Shown here: positions 8,601-17,800 of the stretch, piece by piece
How positions within the stretch are numbered: position 1 is the stretch's first letter
How the letters are laid out: each line of letters opens with the position of its first letter
From: a virus
Length of the DNA stretch: 64,000 bases
Virus record (IMG/VR): IMGVR_UViG_3300023184_004198
Location: 1-64,000 of that record
Direction: 5' to 3' (one strand)
Notes under the pieces: generated by a model
Told to the model about the DNA's origin: nothing
Database searches by the model: none
Seen by the model: the letters and a program-made list of their open reading frames with translations, nothing else
Program-made: the position numbers and the translations under genes

Positions 8601-10872
8601 CACCACAGGAAATGCCGTAGTCGGCGGGGACTTGATTGTCAATGGTAATTTGACATATCTCAACATATCATCGTTCAATGTTGAAGATCCCATAATTGGT
8701 CTTGGGCGTGGACCCAACAACGCACCACTGATCTCTGATGACAACAAAGATCGCGGTACTGATTTATTTTATTTTGACACAACAGAAAAACAAGCCTTTG
8801 TTGGATTCAAAGACTCAACTGGTAAAATGTTTGCTGCAACTGATGTCAGCATCGCCAACGAAGTGGTCACAGTCAACAGTTATGGAAGTTTTGTAGTTGG
8901 GCAGTTAGAAGGTGCCACAGTAAGCACCACAGGCAATATAACAGGCAGTTACTTCATTGGCAACGGATCTACGTTAACTGGTGTAGTGGCCACAGCAATT
9001 GGTGTGTTGCCAAGTTTGAGTGTGACTGGCAATATCATCACAGGCAACTTGAATTCGTTAGGACAAGTAAGTGCAGTGGCCAATGTTGTTGGCGGTAATA
9101 TCAGTACCGCAGGATTGATCACAGCCACAGGTAATATCACAGGTGGCAACATTGCCACAGGTGGACAGATCACCGCAACCGGCAATATCACAGGTGGTAA
9201 CATCATGGGTGGTGCCAACGTCAATGCCACAACCCACACAGGTACCACAGTTTCAGTAACTGGTAATATAACTGGTGGTAATATTTTAGGTGGTGCTAAC
9301 GTTAATGCCACAACCCACACAGGTACCACAGTTTCAGTAACTGCTAATATCACTGGTGGAAATTTAAATTCTGCTGGATTGAGTTTGAGTGGCAATGTTG
9401 TATCACCATTCAATGTCACTGGTAATATCACCGGCGGCAATGTTATAACTCCAGGACTAATTACTTCAACTGGAAATATCACCGGCGGCAATATTATTTC
9501 TATTGCGGTAGTCAGTACAGTATCTATTGTTGCTACAGCAAACGTCTCTGGAGGCAACATTACCACAGCAGGACAAGTAAGTGCCACTGGCAACATAACT
9601 GGTGGCAATGTCATTACAACAGGTTTGGCCACGGTAACAGGTAATGTCATTGGTGGCAATGTTACCACTGTAGGACAAGTAAGCGCGACGGCTAATATCA
9701 CCGGTGGCAATTTAATCACTGGTGGCTTGGCCACAGTAACTGGTAATATCACAGGTGGCAACATCGCCACAGCCGGTTTAGTAACAGCAACTGGTAATAT
9801 TGTGTCTGGTGCACTGATTTCGGCCGCAGGCAATGTGTCAGCCGCAGGCAATGTATTTGCTCAATACATTTTTGGTAACTTGGTTGGCAGCATTTCTCTG
9901 TCTAGTTCTTCTAACAGTCAAATATTGTTCAACAGTGCAGGAATTATTACAGGCGATACAGGACTGACATTTGATTATGCAGCCAACGCACTCACTGTAG
10001 GCGGCGCCATAACAACTACCAATGGTGGAAGTTTAACAGTTGGTGGTGGTGCTACAATTACTGGAAACATTTCTACCACAATTGGCAACATTGGTGGCGG
10101 CAATATTTTGGCCACAACATTGGTCAGTGCTGGTGGCAATGTCACTGGTGGAAACATTACCACAGCAGGTTTAATAACTGCTACTGGAAATGTCACTGGT
10201 GGCAATGTTAATTCTGGCGGTTTAGCAAGCATAACTGGAAATGTCATTGGTGGTAACATATCCACAGCAGGTTTAATAACTGCCACTGGAAATGTCATCG
10301 GTGGCAATATCATCACATCTGCATTGGTACAAGGACTCACTGTAAGTGCTACTGCAAACGTGGTTGGTGGTAATGTCAGCACAGCCGGATTGATTACGGC
10401 CACTGGTAACATCACCGGTGGTAATTTAAACACTGGCGCACAAGTTGTAGCAACTGGTAATATCACTGGCGGCAACATCAATGCAATAGGACTGATTTCA
10501 GCAGTTGGCAACATTGTTGGTGGTAACTTGTCGGGTACCAGCATTGTTGGTACGTTGACCACAGCCGCACAAAACAACATCACCAGTGTGGGCACACTAA
10601 GCAGTCTTAATGTTACGGCTAATATTGTTGGCGGCAACATTAACACAGCAGGACTAGTATCGGCCACAGGCAACATCGTTAGCGGAAACTTAAACGCAGT
10701 GGGATTGAGTCTAAGTGGCAATGTAATCAGCGCAATCAATTTGACCGCAAACATAACAACAACTGCCAATGTCAACGCCAATAATATCAACGCTACAAGC
10801 ACGATAAATATCAACAACGCTAGGGTAGCAACCATAGATGACGCGGCTGCACTGGCAATAGCATTAGGATAA
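5605..10872 (+). CDS. Giant repeat tail fibre/virion structural protein (1755 aa)
   Basis: The N-terminus IIDIGAAANDGTGEPLRDAF is the attachment-type opening common in aquatic T4-like fibre proteins. Most of the rest is dozens of tandem ~10-12-residue units of the form (S/T)ATGNITGGNI, predicted to make a long beta-helical shaft. A distinct insert near residues 1010-1090 contains FNVEDPIIGLGRGPN and DRGTDLFYFDTTEKQAFVGF, a domain seen in other T4-like structural proteins. The C-terminus ends RVATIDDAAALAIALG. A late promoter and Shine-Dalgarno sequence precede it. The DNA repeats are near-identical in places, so copy number could change by recombination. Pro/Leu-rich antisense frames are shadows. 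Confidence 0.8.
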   Translation: MAQQIIDIGAAANDGTGEPLRDAFNAVNENFTEIYTAGPVGSNVVISGNTITVTGVNNNLVLKANGIGNIQANSSIMPSIDAVYDIGAPTARIDTVYAAYFVGNGQGITGITTAGTSINSGTSNVKIVSANGNVTVSVNGTSNVAVFGSTDSNIKGNLAVGNLSTAGQITAASNITGGNIRTVGSVSATGNITGNYILGNGALLSGIITSVSNINNGNSNVNIQNAGANVTVSVNGIANTVVFGSAATTFTGNIVPGANNVYTLGTATQRFKNIYLSGNTITLGDSTFTANADSVILTNPVGGTFTIQGTSQLSGSSIVNGLSQMAIPVANGNVQVSVGTTANALVISATNMQSIGNILANNQISAAGNIVTSGFFVGNFVGNVTGNLVVPGVNTQILYNNFGNAGASAAFRFDSTSNVLTLTGNAQVGNVRTVGQVSATGNVTGNYFIGNGSLLTGIAATYSNANVATYLASGTNTSNIITTANIAGGNLSLTGAFSPSSFSSAGNVTGGNLRTAGVVSSAGNIITDGYFVGTFAGNITGNLTVPGSNTQVIFNNAGNAGASAGFRFDTAGPNLLTVNGNVQTIGLLASSNVSAAGNILANNVVITGLVSAVGSISTTGNITGGNINTAGQVTATANVTGGNLITAGTLSVGSTVSATGNITGSNIITTGSVSAGGDVSLLGNVDGGNIRTVGQVTATGNITGGNILFGIFKLLNNGDAQVGNLTVSNGPGIGNLLVGNIISATGNILTGGNVSATANVVGGNLLAGSGVITTTGNITGGNILAGSGVISTGGNVNGAIFNGNVAFGTGTVSGTGNITGGNVLVSGVLLSTNTVSAAGNVIGGNINTGGNISTSGNVIAQDIRVGPGITGGTISALGNITSANSLNAVSLSLSGNVVSPLNITGNVTSGNIVAVAAVNAVSISASGNITGGNILGGANVNATTHTGTTVSVTANITGGNLNAAGLSLSGNVVSPLNVTGTVTGGNIISVAAMSAATMTTTGNAVVGGDLIVNGNLTYLNISSFNVEDPIIGLGRGPNNAPLISDDNKDRGTDLFYFDTTEKQAFVGFKDSTGKMFAATDVSIANEVVTVNSYGSFVVGQLEGATVSTTGNITGSYFIGNGSTLTGVVATAIGVLPSLSVTGNIITGNLNSLGQVSAVANVVGGNISTAGLITATGNITGGNIATGGQITATGNITGGNIMGGANVNATTHTGTTVSVTGNITGGNILGGANVNATTHTGTTVSVTANITGGNLNSAGLSLSGNVVSPFNVTGNITGGNVITPGLITSTGNITGGNIISIAVVSTVSIVATANVSGGNITTAGQVSATGNITGGNVITTGLATVTGNVIGGNVTTVGQVSATANITGGNLITGGLATVTGNITGGNIATAGLVTATGNIVSGALISAAGNVSAAGNVFAQYIFGNLVGSISLSSSSNSQILFNSAGIITGDTGLTFDYAANALTVGGAITTTNGGSLTVGGGATITGNISTTIGNIGGGNILATTLVSAGGNVTGGNITTAGLITATGNVTGGNVNSGGLASITGNVIGGNISTAGLITATGNVIGGNIITSALVQGLTVSATANVVGGNVSTAGLITATGNITGGNLNTGAQVVATGNITGGNINAIGLISAVGNIVGGNLSGTSIVGTLTTAAQNNITSVGTLSSLNVTANIVGGNINTAGLVSATGNIVSGNLNAVGLSLSGNVISAINLTANITTTANVNANNINATSTININNARVATIDDAAALAIALG
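9223..9343 (+). repeat. Exact 40-bp direct repeat inside the fibre gene
   Basis: A 40-bp sequence occurs identically at 9223-9262 and 9304-9343, offset by 81 bp (27 codons). Close copies begin near 8425 in the same gene and near 13782 in the 1071-residue fibre gene. They encode a module of the form NATTHTGTTVSVT(G/A)NITGGN. The in-frame spacing allows module gain, loss or exchange between the two fibre genes. Confidence 0.8.
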
Positions 10873-10875
10873 CAA

Positions 10876-11208
10876 ATGGCAAATACTTTCACACGAAAAA
10901 CTTCACAAAATGTTGGTGCAAGCCCTGGCATAATTGGCAATTACACAGTTCCGGCAAGCACAACCACTATTGTGATTGGCCTGACTTGTACCAACACCAC
11001 AGGCAGTGCAATCACAGCCAATGTGTTCTTGGCCAATGCCAGTGCCAACACCTACATTGTGGCCAATGCGCCTATCAGTTCAGGCGCTTCGTTGATTCCC
11101 ATTGGTGGAGATCAAAAGATTGTGATGATCACCGGGGACAAAATATACGTGCAAAGCAGTGCTGCCACCAGTATTGATGCAATTTTGAGCATAATGGAAA
11201 TCACCTAA
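10876..11208 (+). CDS. Small fibre-locus structural protein
   Basis: This 110-residue protein has the hydrophobic beta pattern TTIVIGLTCTNTTGSAITANVF and a late PIGGDQKIVMITGDKIYVQS, suggestive of a small jelly-roll or beta-sandwich. It begins 3 nt after the giant fibre gene, with AGGA upstream, and its stop overlaps the next start (TAATG). It may be a fibre cap, adaptor or chaperone; none of these is proven by motif. Confidence 0.55.
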   Translation: MANTFTRKTSQNVGASPGIIGNYTVPASTTTIVIGLTCTNTTGSAITANVFLANASANTYIVANAPISSGASLIPIGGDQKIVMITGDKIYVQSSAATSIDAILSIMEIT

Positions 11209-14200
11209 TGAGTTATCTTGGTCTTCAACCCAACACACCACTGCTGAATACCAGTACTCAAACATTCAGTGGTAATTCAGTGGCCACACAGTTTACTCTG
11301 GCTAGATCAGTAGCATCAGCGTCAGACTTGGATGTGATGATTGGCAGCACACTACAAAGACCATTTACAGATTACATTGCTGGCAACGTAGTTTTACAGT
11401 TTATTAGTGCTCCTACTACTGGCACAAACAATATTACAGTTACCTATCGTGGTGGTGCGTTGAACAGTCTTGATCTCACAGCATCCACATTCAACGCTGG
11501 TACTGTGGCTGCACCTAGTGTGGTAAGTCTGGCTGCCAACAACACAGGCATCTACTGGGCCAATGCGTCATCAATGAGTGTGACAGTAAGTGGTACCAAT
11601 CGTGCCACGTTTATGGCTAATGCTACTAGTATCAGTACAGATACTGGAGCAATGATTGTAGATGGTGGACTGGGGGTTGATGGCAATGTCAATATTGGTG
11701 GCAGAGTTGCTATTGTTGACTCTACAGAAAGCACCAGTGTAAGCACAGGCAGTTTAAAAACAGCTGGCGGTGCAGGCATCACCGGCAACTTGAATGTGGG
11801 CGGTGACATCACTTGTGTGGGTGATTTTACAGTCAACGGCACATTCACTACCACAGGCACAGACAGTTTGGCGGTGACAGACCCATTTATCTTTTTGGCT
11901 AACAACAATCCTGGCGACACATATGACTCAGGTGTGATAACACAGTTTTATGACGGTGCTAATATTCGTTACAGTGGTTATTTCCGCGACATAACCGATG
12001 CCAAATACAAGTTGTTCACAAATTTGTTGACACAGCCTACTACCACGGTTGACACAACTGATCCCAGTTTTCGGTACACTGATTTAATCTTAGCCAATTT
12101 GAGTGCCACGGGCAATGTGTCAGGCACATATTTTGTTGGCAACGGCGCAGCACTTACCGGTATCTCAACCAGCACCAGTAACATTTTTAACGCTAACACC
12201 TCAGTGGCCATTGCCGCAGTCAACGCCAATGTGAACATAGTGGTCAACAGTGCTCAAATTGCCAATGTGTGGTCAGGCGGTATCAGTGTAGTAGGTGCAG
12301 TGGCTGCCAGTAGCACAGTCAGTGCTACTGGAAATGTCATTGCTGGCAATGTTACTACATCAGGAGTGGTTACAGCCACTGGCAATATTACATCTGCGGG
12401 AAACATATCAGCAGGCAATGTGTTGGTTGGTGGTGCAGTAAGTTCTGTGGGCAACGTCACAGGCGGCAACATAATTGGCACCACTGCTGTCAGCACAGGC
12501 GGCAATGTACAAGGCGGCAATTTACGCACCAATGGCATTGTATCAGCCGCTGGTGATGTATACGGCAATAATTTCAGTGCTACCACTGACGTTACTGCTG
12601 GAGGATTAATTTCTGCTGTTGGAGATATAACCGGTGCCAATTTGTTCACCGGTGGCGTGGTAAGCGCAACGGGCAATGTGTCAGGCAGTTATTTCATTGG
12701 CAATGGCGCTGCACTCACAGGTATTGATGCTACAAGTATTCAATTTGGTACCAGCAATGTTCGAGTTGTGAGTTCAGGCGGCAATGTGTCAGTTGGTGTT
12801 GGCGGTACTGCAAACGTGGCAGTGTTCAGCACTTTAGGCGCCAATGTCACTGGTTGGATTGGTGCAACTGGAAACTTGGGCGTGGCTGGTAATGTGGCAT
12901 TTACTGGAACTGTGCAAAACATCAACATGGGTACCAGTCAAACCACAGGCAACGTTACAATTGGTGGAGCCACTCAAACTGGCACAATTTTAATTGGCCA
13001 AAGCACAGCCAGTCAAACTGTAAACATTGGTCATGGTGTCACTGGCACAGGCAACACAAAAACAATTCAAATTGGCGAAAACGGTGCTGCTGGATCAACA
13101 ACACTCATTGATATTGGTCCTGCTACAGCAACCACAGCCGCAGGTACAGTGACATTCAACACTGCCACAGTGGTAGCAGTGGCCAACACTTCAGGTTCTG
13201 CACTCAGCGTGGCTGGTAATATCACTGGTGGTAACTTAAATACGTCTGGTTCAGGTGGCAACATCACTGGCGCCAACGTTATATCATCTACCAGTTTCAC
13301 AGCCACAGCCAACGTGGTTGGCGGCAATATTATCACAGCAGGTGCTGTATCAGCAGCCTCAGTCAGTGCCAGTGGCACAGTGATTGGTGCTGGTAATATT
13401 ACCGGTGCCAACTTCAATACTGGTGGTTTAGTCACAGCCACAGGCAACGTCACGGGCGGTAATATCAATACCGCTGGTTTGATTACTGCAACTGGCAATA
13501 TAACATCTGCTGCCAACGTAGCAGGCGGCAATATATTGGCAACCAGTTTGATACAAGGTGCCAACGTCAGCGCCACAGCAAATATTGTGGCCACAGCCAA
13601 TGTCAGTGGCGCATATTTCTTGGGCACCGGCATCAGTTTATCAGGTAACGTGATTTCTGGCATCAGCACCACTGCTAATATCACTGGATCTAATATCATT
13701 GCCACAGCCGCAATGAGTGCTGTGTCAGTATCGGCTAGCGGTAACATCACAGGTGGCAACGTTTTGGGCGGAGCCAATGTCAATGCCACAATACATACTG
13801 GCACCACCGTCTCAGTAACAGGTAATGTCACTGGTGGAAACATTATAACCGCAGGGGCTATGTCAGCAGCATCAGTCAGCGCCAGTGGCACAGTAACTGG
13901 AACAACTATCACTGGTACCAGTTTGAACATCAGCACCGGCACAGCCAATGTAGGCAGCATTACAAATGCCAATGCCAATGGTGTCGGCAACATTGGTAAC
14001 AGTACAATTTACTTTAACACAGTATTTGCCAAAGCAACATCGGCACAATACGCTGACTTGGCAGAATGGTACACAGCAGATGCTGACTACCCTCCAGGTA
14101 CAGTGCTGATATTTGGTGGTGACAAAGAAGTTACTCAAGCAATCGGTATTGGTGATGTGCGGGTGGCTGGCGTAGTAAGTACAAATCCAGCACACATCAT

Positions 14201-14423
14201 GAATGCCGGGCTTGAAGCTGAACATACAGCAGCCGTGGCACTGACAGGTCGTGTACCTACCTTGGTGGTTGGCCGAGTAACCAAAGGCGACATGATGGTC
14301 ACCGCTGGGGGTGGTAGAGCGCAAGCCTGTGCAGAACCTAGACTGGGATCAGTGATTGGTAAAGCTGTACAAGATCATCCTGGCGGTCAGGGTGTGATTG
14401 AAATTGTTGTAGGAAGAATGTAA
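11208..14423 (+). CDS. Repeat tail fibre protein with conserved C-terminal domain (1071 aa)
   Basis: The N-terminus MSYLGLQPNTPLLNTSTQTF is a virion-attachment type shared with the 130-residue gene that follows. The shaft consists of GN(I/V)xGGN(I/V) repeats. The last ~140 residues form a conserved domain starting near FAKATSAQYADLAEWYTADA, with PGTVLIFGGDKEVTQ and GRVPTLVVGRVTKGDMMV. That domain is common at the ends of aquatic T4-like fibres and may be related to the G2-type intramolecular chaperone/peptidase fold (inference). The start overlaps the previous stop by one base, and the stop overlaps the next start in the same way. Confidence 0.75.
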   Translation: MSYLGLQPNTPLLNTSTQTFSGNSVATQFTLARSVASASDLDVMIGSTLQRPFTDYIAGNVVLQFISAPTTGTNNITVTYRGGALNSLDLTASTFNAGTVAAPSVVSLAANNTGIYWANASSMSVTVSGTNRATFMANATSISTDTGAMIVDGGLGVDGNVNIGGRVAIVDSTESTSVSTGSLKTAGGAGITGNLNVGGDITCVGDFTVNGTFTTTGTDSLAVTDPFIFLANNNPGDTYDSGVITQFYDGANIRYSGYFRDITDAKYKLFTNLLTQPTTTVDTTDPSFRYTDLILANLSATGNVSGTYFVGNGAALTGISTSTSNIFNANTSVAIAAVNANVNIVVNSAQIANVWSGGISVVGAVAASSTVSATGNVIAGNVTTSGVVTATGNITSAGNISAGNVLVGGAVSSVGNVTGGNIIGTTAVSTGGNVQGGNLRTNGIVSAAGDVYGNNFSATTDVTAGGLISAVGDITGANLFTGGVVSATGNVSGSYFIGNGAALTGIDATSIQFGTSNVRVVSSGGNVSVGVGGTANVAVFSTLGANVTGWIGATGNLGVAGNVAFTGTVQNINMGTSQTTGNVTIGGATQTGTILIGQSTASQTVNIGHGVTGTGNTKTIQIGENGAAGSTTLIDIGPATATTAAGTVTFNTATVVAVANTSGSALSVAGNITGGNLNTSGSGGNITGANVISSTSFTATANVVGGNIITAGAVSAASVSASGTVIGAGNITGANFNTGGLVTATGNVTGGNINTAGLITATGNITSAANVAGGNILATSLIQGANVSATANIVATANVSGAYFLGTGISLSGNVISGISTTANITGSNIIATAAMSAVSVSASGNITGGNVLGGANVNATIHTGTTVSVTGNVTGGNIITAGAMSAASVSASGTVTGTTITGTSLNISTGTANVGSITNANANGVGNIGNSTIYFNTVFAKATSAQYADLAEWYTADADYPPGTVLIFGGDKEVTQAIGIGDVRVAGVVSTNPAHIMNAGLEAEHTAAVALTGRVPTLVVGRVTKGDMMVTAGGGRAQACAEPRLGSVIGKAVQDHPGGQGVIEIVVGRM

Positions 14424-14815
14424 TGAGTTATTTAGGTAATACACCACAGATTGGCCAGTATCGCAAAATGGATAACCTAGTGTTTGATGGAGTACAACAA
14501 ACATTTGACATCAACATTGGTGGAGTTCCGTTCAACCCGCCCACTGCGTATGCCATGATGGTGAGTTTGAATGGTGTAGTATTGAATCCTGGTGTTAGTT
14601 TTTCAATATCAGGATCACAGATTAGTTTTGCAACGCCTCCGGCAGCATTGACACCGTTCTTTGGTCTCATCTTTGGAGACACACTATATACAGGTACGCC
14701 CAGCGATGCCACTGTCACAAACAGCAAAATTGCAGCAGGTACAATCAATTACGACCGGTTCAGTGTCAACACTCAAGCAACGTTGACAGCAAATCAAATT
14801 ATATTTGGAGTTTAA
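14423..14815 (+). CDS. Small virion protein with fibre-type N-terminus
   Basis: The 130-residue protein begins MSYLGNTPQIGQYRKMDNL and continues with a beta domain, VQQTFDINIGGVPFNPPTAY, MVSLNGVVLNPGVSFSISG. Such N-terminal domains bind fibre or baseplate partners in aquatic T4-like phages. It ends after a short helical tail (NSKIAAGTINYDRFSVN). It lies between two long structural genes with one-base or few-base spacing, so it is probably co-translated with them. Confidence 0.6.
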   Translation: MSYLGNTPQIGQYRKMDNLVFDGVQQTFDINIGGVPFNPPTAYAMMVSLNGVVLNPGVSFSISGSQISFATPPAALTPFFGLIFGDTLYTGTPSDATVTNSKIAAGTINYDRFSVNTQATLTANQIIFGV

Positions 14816-14818
14816 GAA

Positions 14819-17800
14819 ATGGCAAGAAAAAGAATATACGAGTACGTATTCACACCAGGCACAGCAGGTCTAGGCACTGTACAAGTCCAGGATCGTATCA
14901 ACCTGGAGGACTTTTTGGCCATATACGATACCACAACCAACACGTCAATCTACAACTTTGGAGCACCCACACAGGGAGGCACAGTGAGTTTTAGCACAGG
15001 CACCATTGCTGGCCTGCCCAACGCTTATGCAGGTGTGACCACACTGAATCTGGACTTGGACACATCAACATTGAGTGCCAATGACAAACTGGCCATCTAT
15101 GTGGAAGATCGCAACATCAGCACACAACCCTGGGAATTTGGACTGGATGCCATTGGACGCAGTCGTGTGTCCAATCCTGAAAGTTTAATTGATGCTGACT
15201 TTGAATATGGCTTGCAAAATACCAAATGGCAGAACGTTTCAACCATCAACAATATTCCCAGTTTCTACGAAGATGTTGGTGCTGACTTGGTGTACAACAC
15301 CAACGGCTATGCTACATTGTTGAGCAGTACCAACTTGCTGACCAGCAACGTTGACACATCAGTTAACACTGCAGACGCTGGAACCCCACCATTTATTACC
15401 AATGATTACGCACTGCTGATCAGCCAAACACAAGGCAACGTCACACCATTTGTCACAAGTTACCTCACTGCCAACGTCAACAGTTCAGCAGAACGCACAT
15501 TCACTGTGGCATCAACCACAGGTCTATCTGCGCTGGACAACATTATGTTGATTGGTTTGCCTACTTCGGGCGGAACCACTATCGCCGTGGCGAATATTAC
15601 CAGTAATGCCACAACCACAGTCAATGTGACATCAGCAGCAGGTGCTGGTATTGTGGCTGGTACTTATGTTATTGCTCAAACTGCCACTGCCAACGTTTAT
15701 GAAGTCATGGCAGTGACTTCGGTATCAACCAATGCACTCACTGTGGTGCGTCAAAGCAATGGTACCAATCCCAGTGCCGCAAACATCAATATTGGTGCCA
15801 ATATATTTGTTGCCAGCACTATTGAAGTTGCACAAGTGCAAGAAGTCACTGACGGCACAACACTACAACTCAATCGTGGTTGGTACAACATTCCAGCAGC
15901 CAACACATTCCCCACAGGTACAGTGTTCCAGAAACTGAGTTCTAACGTGGAACTGGTCAAAATGACCACAGCCAGTACCGCAGTCAACGGCACACAAACC
16001 ATCAGCCGCACACAGTTCAATACCACAGCACTCACAACTGCAGGCATTGGATCACCCTTAATTCGCATGACTGGCATATTTTATGGTGGTTCAAACACAG
16101 TGCCCACGGTCACAGTCAACGTTACGGATACTCCACTGGATGCCAATGAATATGTCAGTTTACAAAATACTTCAGCAACCAATGCTGAAGGTATCAACAT
16201 TGTGTATCTGGGCGAAACCAACAACTTTGCATACTATCCACGAAGATCAATTGCAGTGGCACCTGGATATCCGCTGAATCAAACCGATACCGCAGTTCGT
16301 CAGGCTTTTCCTTATACTGGGGCTGACCTTGATATTGTTAGCATAGCCAGCGATGGCGGCAACCCCAGTATCATCACAGTGACCACACTGTATGCCCATG
16401 GATTGTTTCCAGGTTGCCCCATCACTGTGGACATGACTGCAGGCACAAACACTGCCTATGCCGAAGGTTCGTTTATTATCAATGCCATTCCCAGCACAAC
16501 AACATTCCAGTTTCAAGCCAAAACAGGTGCTGTAGTAAGTGGCAGTTTGTCTGGTGTAATCAATGTGCGAAGCAATGCTATATTCTTAGCCAGACCGTTT
16601 GATGGCGGTGTGCTCATGGGACCAGGCACGCCCACACGTGGAGCAAGTGCAACTCGTGTGACCAAAAAATACTTCCGCTACCAATCTGGTAAAGGCATCT
16701 TATTCAGCACAGGTACTGTGTTGGCACCCACATTAGATGTGTCCTCAGTCACATCCAGTGGCACTGCTATCAACAGCAATATCACAATCACAACAGATGC
16801 CGAGCATGGACTCAATGCTGGCGCGACCATTGCGCTAAGTGGTATTACCACGTCAGGCTATGATGACACTGGATATGTGGTCACAAGTATCACCAGCGAT
16901 ACTGCATTTGTGGTACAGGCGCAAAATGTACTAGGCAGTGCTACTCCTGTATTAGGGCAACAACCTCGTATCAACGTCACTGGCTGGAGCGGGTCATGTA
17001 TTCGTGCAGGCCTGTTCGACGATCAAAATGGCTTGTTCTGGGAAAACAATGGAGTTAGTGTAAATGCAGTACAACGTACCAGCACATTCCAAACAGCAGG
17101 CTTGGTCAACGTCAGCGTTGGCTCCAACCTGGTCACTGGCGACGGCAACTGCCGCTTCCAAGACCAATTGAATGTGGGTGACGTTGTGGTGATCCGAGGT
17201 ATGACACACAGTGTGGCGTCAATCACCAACAACAACAGAATGACCGTGGTGCCCACATTCCGTGGTGTCTCAAATCAAACTCGGGTCAAAATGGCCTTGC
17301 GCAATGAAATTCGTGTGCGCCAAGCAGACTTCAACATTGATCCGCTTGACGGCACAGGCGCATCAGGCTTTAATCTTGACGCCAGCAAAATGCAGATGTA
17401 TGCGTTGGAATATTCCTGGTATGGTGCTGGTACAGTTATCTGGATGTTGCGTGGACAAGATGGCAAGTTCAATTGGGCACACAGACGTCCCAACAACAAC
17501 TTGAACAATGAAGCATACATGCGTTCAGGTAACTTGCCTGCACGTTATGAAGCCATTAACGAAACTCCCGTGAACTCATTGAACGGTGCTATCACAGACA
17601 GTCAAACCACAATCACCCTGAGAGATGCCACAGACTATCCTCCGGCCAGTGTGACATATCCTTCGTATGTGATGATTGACAGTGAGGTCATCAAGTATTC
17701 AGGCAAGAATGGTAACGACTTAACTGGTTGCACACGTGGTGCAACATTTACACAGTGGGCTGAAGGTCAAAGTCGTAGTTATACCAGTAGTGCAGCCACC

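Noticed and set aside
8380-9440. CRISPR-like regular direct repeats
   Set aside because: The repeats are in frame, coding, variable in spacing (multiples of three) and without unique spacers; they are protein repeats.
7497-10940. Long reverse-strand frames (for example 7497-8432, 8949-9851, 9975-10940) and the similar 13067-13993
   Set aside because: They are antisense shadows of the GGN repeats. The products are monotonous LPPVILPVA-type Pro/Leu repeats with no start signals or conserved motifs.
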